Positions 19,808 to 27,366 of a stretch of 64,000 bases of DNA are shown here, piece after piece (position 1 is the stretch's first letter; every line of letters begins with the position of its first letter). The notes below the pieces were generated by a model. That model searched no databases and had not been told where the DNA came from. It worked only from the letters and a program-made list of their open reading frames with translations. Source of the stretch: Edaphobacter sp. 12200R-103 (GTDB lineage: Bacteria > Acidobacteriota > Terriglobia > Terriglobales > Acidobacteriaceae); the NCBI RefSeq assembly GCF_010093025.1, contig NZ_CP048114.1, positions 2,232,001 through 2,296,000 of the forward strand. Reading direction: 5' to 3'. The translations under genes were made by a program, and so were the position numbers.

Positions 19808-20920
19808 ATGCTGGATACAGCCCAATCCGCGGCCACTCCCACCATTCTCTCGGGCTCGATCTACGCCCTTCTACAGTTTGACGTGTGCGATGAGATTCGC
19901 CTGGATCGTCTTCGCCAGCTCCTCAGTGCGCCTGCCGTTCAACAACCGGCGCTCAAGCATCCTGCTCCCGGCTACGTTCGTTACAAGCGTCCCCCCGTTG
20001 TCGAGCCCATCGAGCCCCAAAACCTGGAAGGCGGCGAGCGGCTCCACGGCGAGATCAAATACTACGACTACGGTGTGGTCAGCGTGGTCTTCCAGTTCGC
20101 ATTCTCTTTCTCGTGGCAGGATCTCATTACGCTCACCAGCCGCTGGGCCTGGGAGATCGACTTCGCGGCGCGAGCCGAACAGATGGTGCGAGAGCGTGTG
20201 AAAGTCGCTGATCCGGCACTGATCAAGCGCTACACACACTGGCTCTCAGAAGACTATCTGGTCATCCATGTCGAGCGCATCACCGGCTCACCGAATGCGG
20301 CTGAGCTTGTCGAGCGGAATGGCTCCCTGATCGCGCAGGTCGTCCGCGGCGATACCCTTCCACTCTCCGACCAGGAGCGCAACGAGGTCCTCCAGTCCCG
20401 CATCTCCTACTACCCCACCGATCTCGCAATCATTGGCTGGAACGCCGCGTTTCTTTACGACACTCCGTCGGGTGCAGAGGCCGCGATTCAACTGCTGGAG
20501 TATGCCAACTCGCAGCTACTCGAATTTCGTCACTATGACGAACTGTTGACCAACGTGCTCGATACTGTCTACGACTCCTTCGAGCAGCGTCCCGGCTTCT
20601 TCGCTCGCTTCCGTCAGGCCGGCTCCGCCAATCGTCTGCACACGGTTCTACTTGAGGTTATGGAGCTGACCGAGCACGCCGATAATGCCATCAAGTTTCT
20701 GAGCGATATGTTTGCCGCCCGTCTCTATCGCCTTGCCGCCGCCAAGGTCGGCGTCCCTGACTATAAGGATCTTGTTCAGCAGAAGATCAATACCGCGGAA
20801 GACCTCTACCGCTTCATGGTGGATCAGTTCAACCAGGGTCGCGCCTTCTTCCTCGAGTTCACCGTGGTCGTCATCCTGCTCATCGAGCTGATCTATCTGT
20901 TCCGAGGCAAAGGCTTCTAG
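19808..20920 (+). CDS. RMD1/YagE-like (DUF155) membrane-anchored protein
   Basis: 370 residues. The central part reads YYDYGVVSVVFQF and LLEYANSQLLEFRHYDELL. The C-terminal part has KINTAEDLYRFMVDQFNQGR followed by a single hydrophobic helix (about 348-364) and a short basic end. This order, a long soluble domain, coiled region and C-terminal anchor with FTVVVILLIELIYL, resembles the DUF155 family, which includes yeast RMD1 and bacterial YagE, whose bacterial function is unknown. The ATG at 19808 has only a weak upstream purine stretch. The gene stands alone, convergent with the CehA-like gene across an inverted repeat. The 238 bp upstream are AT-richer and hold no recognisable site. Confidence 0.6.
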   Translation: MLDTAQSAATPTILSGSIYALLQFDVCDEIRLDRLRQLLSAPAVQQPALKHPAPGYVRYKRPPVVEPIEPQNLEGGERLHGEIKYYDYGVVSVVFQFAFSFSWQDLITLTSRWAWEIDFAARAEQMVRERVKVADPALIKRYTHWLSEDYLVIHVERITGSPNAAELVERNGSLIAQVVRGDTLPLSDQERNEVLQSRISYYPTDLAIIGWNAAFLYDTPSGAEAAIQLLEYANSQLLEFRHYDELLTNVLDTVYDSFEQRPGFFARFRQAGSANRLHTVLLEVMELTEHADNAIKFLSDMFAARLYRLAAAKVGVPDYKDLVQQKINTAEDLYRFMVDQFNQGRAFFLEFTVVVILLIELIYLFRGKGF

Positions 20921-20931
20921 TGCCCTTCCTC

Positions 20932-21002
20932 TAGAAAGTTCGTTACATCAACCGCTGTCATCCTTCGGGTTGAGGATGTTTGATGATAGTTACGAACTTC
21001 TA
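20932..21002. terminator. Long inverted repeat between convergent genes
   Basis: TAGAAAGTTCGT (20932-20943) faces TACGAACTTCTA (20991-21002), with further pairing of CATCA/TGATG and CATCC/GGATG around a TTCGG loop near 20963-20967. It occupies nearly the whole gap between convergent genes, so a bidirectional terminator is likely; it also contains GTCATCC of the dispersed repeat family. Confidence 0.6.
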
Positions 21003-21012
21003 AGACACACCA

Positions 21013-22512
21013 CTAAAAGTTCAGATAAACAGGATTGCCCAACACAAGCAGATGTCCATCCTGCCCGCGCACATTGACGGCTACCCAATGTCGTTTTCCG
21101 TCAGAGACCTCATCGAACTCCCGCATCTCGCTTCCGCCCTTCACAACATCTCCCAACGGCTTTGCGACGCCATCGATGACCTCTTCGGCATGGCTTCCCG
21201 ACAGATTTTTCAAGGTCAGCACGAAGTGAATCCTTGTGCCTGCGCCTGCTTTGACGTCATCTCCCATCATCGCCTTCTGCGAACCGCTTTCTGCCGTAAA
21301 CTCAATGGCGCGATCGCGCGATCCCTGCACATCGACGAATACGTGCCCCGCGCGAATCGCCTTCAGGATGGCTCCTTCGGAGAGATTGTCTGCATAGATC
21401 ACCGTCGTTGGAAATCCTATTGCGGCCTCATGCTCCGGGCTGTAGGAGGCATTGTGATTATCGCTTCCGCCGATCGCAGTCTCGCGAAATCCTTCGTTCA
21501 GGCGCTTCTGCCAGAAGGGAATTCCTGATTGCGGACCATCGAGCGATCCCCCATTGACTGCTTCAATCACATGCACCCTGCTGAAATCAGTGTTCTTTAC
21601 CGACCAGCCGCAGCCCATGCACTCTGCTCCCGTCGGAGATCCCGGATGGTTAATTGAGATCAGTGCGTGCTTCCTCTCCACCTCATTCAACAGATCGTTG
21701 AAGGTGGGAACATACTTGCTCGTCAGGCGAAAGTCGATGAACTCCGTCGTCCCAAAGACGTTGGCATGTCCATCGAAGGTCGTAACCTCCCGCCCGGGAA
21801 TGAGCAACATCTTATCGAAGTAAGGTGCAAGTTCTCGCACCTCGTTAAAGTGTGAGATCGTGTTGTGATCGGTGATCGCGATGAAGTCCAAGCCGCGAGC
21901 CTGAGCCGCCTCGACTGTTTTGAACAGAGGGCACGGCACCTTCTTCCCTGCCTCGCTGGTGCAGCTTCCATCGCTGTGGGCGTCATGCATATGCAGATCG
22001 CCGCGATACCATGCCGGCCCGCTGCGCACAGGCACCGGTACTGCATCTACCCCGAAGGTCGATGCTCCAATCCTCTCGCCCTCGCGCGCGAAGTAAACCT
22101 TCGCCACATACTCTGACTGAACGCCGTCGGGCATGCTCGGAACTCCCAGCAGCAGCTTCCACACTCCCGGCTTCACCGGTCCTGGCAGATATGATGGTGT
22201 GGCGTCGGCCTCAGAGACCGTGAAGTCGCTCTTGTTTCCTCCGCTCCATCCGCGAAACCGCTCGTTGTCCAGCAGTCCCAGATCGATCGTGGCTTTTTTG
22301 TCGTGCCCGGTATAGTGAAAATCCACGCTGACGCGCACTACTCCGGGAGGCACCGTGAATGGAACCTCAACATAGCTCTCGCGATTCGCCTCCGTAATCG
22401 TGCCCTTCAGAACCAGATCCGGCTTTCGGTCCTGCTTCTGCGAAAAAGACACACCGCTCAAGGCGAAAAACCCAAGACAAATGACCGCAACGCGCGCAAG
22501 CCAGCCAGTCAC
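21013..22512 (-). CDS. Secreted CehA/McbA-type PHP-domain metallohydrolase
   Basis: 499 residues from a GTG at 22512. GGAGG lies 6 nt upstream and the frame then begins with a signal peptide (VTGWLARVAVICLGFFALSG). Residues about 30-180 form a beta-rich domain. The PHP part shows GDLHMHDAHSDGS, DFIAITDHNT, PGREVTTFDGHANVFG, SINHPGSP and GGSDNHNASY, the metal-binding His/Asp set of CehA/McbA proteins, some of which hydrolyse carbamates or phosphoesters. Substrate unknown here. The ORF extends 50 codons further upstream to a TTG-type start through a dispersed repeat; that extension is rejected. Confidence 0.85.
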   Translation of the reverse strand: MTGWLARVAVICLGFFALSGVSFSQKQDRKPDLVLKGTITEANRESYVEVPFTVPPGVVRVSVDFHYTGHDKKATIDLGLLDNERFRGWSGGNKSDFTVSEADATPSYLPGPVKPGVWKLLLGVPSMPDGVQSEYVAKVYFAREGERIGASTFGVDAVPVPVRSGPAWYRGDLHMHDAHSDGSCTSEAGKKVPCPLFKTVEAAQARGLDFIAITDHNTISHFNEVRELAPYFDKMLLIPGREVTTFDGHANVFGTTEFIDFRLTSKYVPTFNDLLNEVERKHALISINHPGSPTGAECMGCGWSVKNTDFSRVHVIEAVNGGSLDGPQSGIPFWQKRLNEGFRETAIGGSDNHNASYSPEHEAAIGFPTTVIYADNLSEGAILKAIRAGHVFVDVQGSRDRAIEFTAESGSQKAMMGDDVKAGAGTRIHFVLTLKNLSGSHAEEVIDGVAKPLGDVVKGGSEMREFDEVSDGKRHWVAVNVRGQDGHLLVLGNPVYLNF

Positions 22513-22617
22513 GACTTTCCTCCATACACATCGCAAATATATCCACCCTACCATCCGCGCAATCCAACCTAGAAATGAAGCGAGGTATTCCGCACACATC
22601 GAATCGCCTGTACCAGT

Positions 22618-22676
22618 GTCATCCTGAGCGAAGTCGGAGGCGGGTCGAACGGGCGAAGTCAAAGAATCTGCGGTTT
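22618..22676. repeat. Dispersed intergenic repeat (TCATCCTGAGCGAAG type)
   Basis: GTCATCCTGAGCGAAGTCGG at 22618-22637 followed by GGGCGAAGTCAAAGAATCTGCGG. The same core occurs near 7801, 33305, 63321 (inverted) and, degenerate, near 35090. It lies in the divergent gap between the CehA-like and CRTAC1 genes. Confidence 0.6.
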
Positions 22677-22804
22677 TCGATCCTGCCCAAAACTTCCAGG
22701 TTCACGCCGCTCCTTGCGGCCATCGTTTACACCATGCGCGCCCGACGTGGTAAATATGTTGTCGGTTCTGGAGCGCAATAATTCCCGCCCATGAAGGACT
22801 CCGA

Positions 22805-24643
22805 ATGAAACGGTTTCTGCTCGCCACTGCCCTCTGCAGCCTGCTCGCATCCACACCCGCCTTCTGTTTCTATCAGTCCGGTCCGCAGCATGACCGTCCC
22901 CAGGAGGGGGGACAGGCGCCAGCATCCGGCGGAGTCAATACCGGAGGAGCGCACGCCGCCGTCTACGATCAGGAGCATCGTCCGATCACCGCGGGCGGCT
23001 TCGTCAAAAGCGGCGCCCTCGTCTTCGAAGACGACTCCCGGAAGGCTGGTCTGGACAGCTGGACACACACTATGGGGACTCCTGAGAAGCGCTTCATCAT
23101 CGAGGCCAATGGCTCCGGCGTTGCTCTTATCGACTACGATAACGACGGCTGGCTCGATATCTATCTCGTCAATGGATCTACCTACGACGCTCTCGCAGGC
23201 AAACGACCTGCACCGAAGGCCGCTCTCTTCCACAACAATCACGACGGGACCTTTACCAATGTCGCCGACAAAGCCGGCGTTACGAACGAACGGTGGGGCT
23301 TCGGCGCTGCCGTAGCCGACTACGACAACGACGGCTGGCCCGACATATATATCTCCAACTTCGGCAAGAACCGGCTCTACCACAACAATCACGATGGGAC
23401 CTTCACTGATGTTGCCGAGAAGGCAGGCGTTACGCTCGGTAACTGGTCCACAGGCGCGACCTGGGGCGACTACGACGGAGACGGCCATCTCGATCTCTTC
23501 GTCCCCGGATATGTCCACTACGATGTTGCCACCGCTCCCGCTCCCGACAAGAAAGACACCATGAACGCCTTCTGCCAGTTCCGCGGGCAGGACGTCATGT
23601 GCGGCCCACGCGGACTGAAGGGCGAGCCGGACCATCTCTTCCACAACAATGGCAACGGAACCTTTACTGACGTCAGCGAGAAGGCAGGCGTCGCCGACAA
23701 GAGCGGCTACTATGGTTTGTCCTCAGCCTTCGTCGATGTCAACAACGACGGCAAGGTCGACCTGCTCGTCGCCGACGACTCAACCCCGAACTACCTTTAC
23801 CTCAATAAAGGCGATGGAACCTTCGACGACATCAGTTATGCGTCCGGCTACGCTCTGAATGAGGGAGGCCGCGAGACGGCGTCGATGGGAATCGCGATCG
23901 GAGATTTTCGCAATATCGGCCGCGTCGACCTGTACAACACCACCTTCTCCGACGACTACAACCCTTTCTACCGCAATGACGGAGACGCCAACTTCACCGA
24001 CATCAGCTACCAACTCGGACTGGCCGAACCCACCGTTCCCTTCCTCGGCTGGGGCGATGCCGCCATCGACTACGACAATGACGGCTGGAAGGACCTGATC
24101 ACCGCCAACGGCCACGTCTACCCCGTCGTCGATCGGATGCCCTGGGGAACCAGTTACGCTCAGCGCCCCCTGCTCTTCCACAATGTGGACGGTAAGAAAT
24201 TCGATCCTGTTCCTGCTGTCGAAGGCTCCGGGCTGGCCCGCGTCGTCGCTGGCCATGGCCTTGCTGTCGGCGATCTCTTCAACGATGGAAAGCTCGACGC
24301 CGTCATCAACGTCCTTGACTCTCACCCCCTACTTCTCCGCAACATGTCTGCGAACAAGCACCACTGGATCGAGTTGAAGCTGATCGGTGGTCCAAAGAGT
24401 CCACGCGATGCAGTCGGCGCTACTGTTTACCTGACTGCAAACGGCCAGAAGCAGCGCGGCGACGTCATCGCGGGTGGAAGCTACGACTCTACCCACGATC
24501 CTCGCATTCACTTCGGCCTCGGCGATGCCACCACCATCGAATCTGTCGAGGTTCACTGGCCCAGCGGAAATGTCCAGAGATTTACCTCTCTCCAGCCCGA
24601 TAGAATCGTCCTTCTGACCGAAGGCAAGGACACGGCGGAATAA
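22805..24643 (+). CDS. CRTAC1 family protein (FG-GAP/VCBS propeller with UnbV-ASPIC domain)
   Basis: 612 residues, with signal peptide MKRFLLATALCSLLASTPAFC. Repeated FG-GAP calcium-binding units appear as DYDNDGWLDIYLVN, DYDNDGWPDIYISN, DYDGDGHLDLFVPG and DVNNDGKVDLLVAD, alternating with LFHNNHDGTFTNVA-type strands, which predicts a seven-bladed propeller. The C-terminal ASPIC/UnbV domain includes RDAVGATVYL, GGSYDSTHDPRIHFGLG and VEVHWPSG. Secreted or periplasmic. Family members often sit beside TPR and cytochrome genes, as here (the next gene starts 64 bp downstream). Biochemical role unknown; binding of a ligand or partner through the propeller is likely. Confidence 0.9.
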   Translation: MKRFLLATALCSLLASTPAFCFYQSGPQHDRPQEGGQAPASGGVNTGGAHAAVYDQEHRPITAGGFVKSGALVFEDDSRKAGLDSWTHTMGTPEKRFIIEANGSGVALIDYDNDGWLDIYLVNGSTYDALAGKRPAPKAALFHNNHDGTFTNVADKAGVTNERWGFGAAVADYDNDGWPDIYISNFGKNRLYHNNHDGTFTDVAEKAGVTLGNWSTGATWGDYDGDGHLDLFVPGYVHYDVATAPAPDKKDTMNAFCQFRGQDVMCGPRGLKGEPDHLFHNNGNGTFTDVSEKAGVADKSGYYGLSSAFVDVNNDGKVDLLVADDSTPNYLYLNKGDGTFDDISYASGYALNEGGRETASMGIAIGDFRNIGRVDLYNTTFSDDYNPFYRNDGDANFTDISYQLGLAEPTVPFLGWGDAAIDYDNDGWKDLITANGHVYPVVDRMPWGTSYAQRPLLFHNVDGKKFDPVPAVEGSGLARVVAGHGLAVGDLFNDGKLDAVINVLDSHPLLLRNMSANKHHWIELKLIGGPKSPRDAVGATVYLTANGQKQRGDVIAGGSYDSTHDPRIHFGLGDATTIESVEVHWPSGNVQRFTSLQPDRIVLLTEGKDTAE

Positions 24644-24707
24644 CCCTTCATCTCAACCTTTTGATGGATGGTCAACTCCTCCATCCGTTGAATAGAATCG
24701 GCGCGCA

Positions 24708-26957
24708 ATGAAACTCCATATCCCACCGTGGCGGATTGGCCGCCTTGTTGTCGGAACTCTGCTGTGCGTAAGCGCGGCCTGCTTCATCGCAGGGTTTCAT
24801 CCGCATCTGGCTTACGCCAACAATGACGCGGCGCATCGATCGGAACCATCGCAGCCGAGCGCCTATTCGCAGGTAACTGCGGAGCACTATGACTATCGCT
24901 TCGGCGCCGGCCAGCCCTTTCTGCCATCTCTCGCGCAAACCGCCGATGGCCAGTTCATGGATCCAAAGTCTTTCCCCACGGCAAAATACTGCGGTCACTG
25001 CCACCAGGAGGCGCACGCCGAGTGGCGTCAATCCGCGCACGCCAACTCCTTCCGCACGCCGTGGTATTCGCGTACCGCCGACATGCTTGCCAAGGAAAAA
25101 GGCATTGAGTTCACGCGGCATTGTGAAGGCTGCCACAACTCAATCGCTTTATTCTCCGGCGCGCTGACCAAGGGCTCCACTGTTAACCGTAAGTTCGATG
25201 AAGATGGGGTTACCTGCTCGGTCTGTCATTCCATCCAAAAGGTCGATACGCGGGGCACCGGCAGCTACGTGCTCGCGCGGCCCGCAGTGCTGGTCGATGA
25301 GAAAGGCGCTCCTATCTACGGCGAGGTCTCCGACAGAGCCATCCTCACCCACCTCGATCGCCACTCCAAAGCCGTGATGAAGGACTTCTATCGCACAAGC
25401 GAATTTTGTTCCGCGTGCCATAAAGCGGCGCTTCCCCGGCAGCTCAACGATTACAAGTGGCAGCGCGCCATCTTCCTCTACGACGAATGGCAGCAGTCCA
25501 GCTTTGCCAAACAGTCACCGCTGCCCTTCTACACCAAGGACTCCGTCTCCACCTGCCAGACCTGCCACATGCCTCGCGAAGAACTCGCCCTTCCCGACCC
25601 GGGCGCAAGGGACGGAAAGCTCGCCAGCCATCGGTGGCTTGGCGCCAATACGATGATTGCGAAGGTCTACAACTACGACACGCAGTATGAGAAGACCGTC
25701 TCGTTCCTGAAGAATAACGTCTTCAACATCGACATCTTCGGACTTGAGAAGAACGGCGGCAGCATGACTGCTCCCCTGGGCGCCGAGCCTGTGACCATTG
25801 CCCGCGGAGATACCGTCACCGTCTCCGCTGTCATTCAGAACAAGGGAATCGCGCACACCCATGTTCCAGAGCAGCGCGACATCTACGAAAGCTGGGTCGA
25901 GTTCGAGGCAAAAGACGCCTCCGGCCATGTCCTCGCGCACTCCGGCCAGCTTGAGCCTGACGGCGAGCTGGACCCTCGCGCACACAGCTTCACCAATCGC
26001 CTGGTCAATGTCAACGGCAAGCTGAACGCGCTTCACGAGGTGTGGGACACACGCGTCGCTCCCTTCAACAACACCATCCCATCGGGACGCTCTCAGATCG
26101 TTCGCTACCAGTTCCGCATCCCCATGAATGCGAAGGGGCCCTTCACCGTTACCACGCAGGTCAACTATCGCCGTTTTGACCAGCACTACATTGACTTCAT
26201 CATGCAGAAAAAACACTACGTGCAGCCTGTCGTGGTTATGGCCTCCCGCACACGCACCTTCCAGCTTGGCGCAAACCCCGCCGGCCCGGCCGATCCGGCT
26301 GACAATCCCCTCTGGATGCGCTGGAACAACTACGGCATCGCCATGCTGGATGCTCAGCAATACGCTGAAAGCGCCCGCGCCTTCCAGCAGGTCATCCGCC
26401 TCAGACCCGACTACGCGGACGCCTATACTAACGTCGCCATCGCCGATTTCGAGTGGCAGCGTTACGACGATGCCCGCGTCATTCTCGCGAAAGCACTCTC
26501 TCTCAGCCCCCACAACGCACGCGCTCTCTACTACCTTGCTCTTGTGGAGCGCAACCAGGGGAACCTCGATACAGCCATCGCCGATCTACGCGAAGTCGCC
26601 ACGCAGTTTCCGCGCTCGCGCGATGCTCATCGAGAACTTGGCTTCTCCTACTACCAGCAGCACAAATACGATGCTGCCCGCACAGAGTACGAGACCCTGC
26701 AATCGATCGACCCCGATGACCTTGCCGCTCATTACATCCTGTCGATCGTCTATCGCCGCCTGGGAATGAACGACAAGGCATCGCATGAGGCAGCAGAGTT
26801 TGCCGATCAGAAAAACGATCCTACCGCCAGCACCTACGCCCTTGAATACCTTCGTAGACACCCGGAGATCTCAAACGAAACCGTTCCGTGGCACACTCAC
26901 TCCAATCTGGAGATGACCACTGCACGAAGCAAAGCCCAGGGTATGCCTGCGCAATGA
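24708..26957 (+). CDS. Pentaheme c-type cytochrome with C-terminal TPR domain
   Basis: 749 residues. An N-terminal hydrophobic segment (about 12-30) exports the protein. Five CxxCH haem motifs occur at residues 95-99, 139-143, 170-174, 234-238 and 283-287, in a spacing like cytochrome c554-type multihaem proteins. A beta-rich domain (about 350-520) follows, then TPR units from about 545 to 700 (WMRWNNYGIAMLDAQQYAES, DAYTNVAIADFEWQRYDDAR, ALYYLALVERNQGNLDTA). Probably a periplasmic redox protein that docks partners through its TPRs. Its stop overlaps the start of the small cytochrome gene (ATGA), so they are coupled. Electron donor and acceptor are not evident. Confidence 0.88.
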   Translation: MKLHIPPWRIGRLVVGTLLCVSAACFIAGFHPHLAYANNDAAHRSEPSQPSAYSQVTAEHYDYRFGAGQPFLPSLAQTADGQFMDPKSFPTAKYCGHCHQEAHAEWRQSAHANSFRTPWYSRTADMLAKEKGIEFTRHCEGCHNSIALFSGALTKGSTVNRKFDEDGVTCSVCHSIQKVDTRGTGSYVLARPAVLVDEKGAPIYGEVSDRAILTHLDRHSKAVMKDFYRTSEFCSACHKAALPRQLNDYKWQRAIFLYDEWQQSSFAKQSPLPFYTKDSVSTCQTCHMPREELALPDPGARDGKLASHRWLGANTMIAKVYNYDTQYEKTVSFLKNNVFNIDIFGLEKNGGSMTAPLGAEPVTIARGDTVTVSAVIQNKGIAHTHVPEQRDIYESWVEFEAKDASGHVLAHSGQLEPDGELDPRAHSFTNRLVNVNGKLNALHEVWDTRVAPFNNTIPSGRSQIVRYQFRIPMNAKGPFTVTTQVNYRRFDQHYIDFIMQKKHYVQPVVVMASRTRTFQLGANPAGPADPADNPLWMRWNNYGIAMLDAQQYAESARAFQQVIRLRPDYADAYTNVAIADFEWQRYDDARVILAKALSLSPHNARALYYLALVERNQGNLDTAIADLREVATQFPRSRDAHRELGFSYYQQHKYDAARTEYETLQSIDPDDLAAHYILSIVYRRLGMNDKASHEAAEFADQKNDPTASTYALEYLRRHPEISNETVPWHTHSNLEMTTARSKAQGMPAQ

Positions 26958-27307
26958 AGACATCCGTCCTTGTGATGTGCCTGCTTCTTGTGCCGGTCGT
27001 TGCTCCTGGCCTGCAGGACGCTGCCCCCGCAAAGCCTGCCGAGGATCATCATCCGCGAGGCGCTTCGACCTTCACCGAGAGCGGATGTCCGCAGTGCCAC
27101 ACCATTCAGCATAACGGTGGCACCCGGGGACCCGATCTCTCTGCCGTCGGCAGTCGGCTTAAGGCGGACCAGATCCGCACACAGATCATAAAAGGAGGCA
27201 AGGAGATGCCGGCCTTCGGAAAGGTCCTCGAAGCATCGGAGATTAACGATCTCGTCACCTACCTCAGCTCGCTAAAGGGCGATCCGAAGTCAGATGGAAA
27301 ACAGTAA
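26954..27307 (+). CDS. Small secreted monohaem cytochrome c
   Basis: 117 residues from ATG 26954, which overlaps the preceding stop by 4 nt. An N-terminal signal (MKTSVLVMCLLLVPVVAPG) precedes one CPQCH haem site, and the axial Met is probably in KEMPAFGKVL, followed by EINDLVTYLSSL, the typical C-terminal helix of class I cytochrome c. It would shuttle electrons to or from the pentahaem protein. The 22-codon longer reading frame lies inside the upstream gene and is rejected. Confidence 0.88.
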   Translation: MKTSVLVMCLLLVPVVAPGLQDAAPAKPAEDHHPRGASTFTESGCPQCHTIQHNGGTRGPDLSAVGSRLKADQIRTQIIKGGKEMPAFGKVLEASEINDLVTYLSSLKGDPKSDGKQ

Positions 27308-27366
27308 CCTCAAAATTCAGAAGACCCCGCAAGACAAACGCACTACCATTTCTTACAGCAATCAAC

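Noticed and set aside
21013..22662. Extended 549-residue form of the CehA-like protein
   Set aside because: The first 50 codons run through a dispersed repeat, while GGAGG and a signal peptide support the GTG at 22512.
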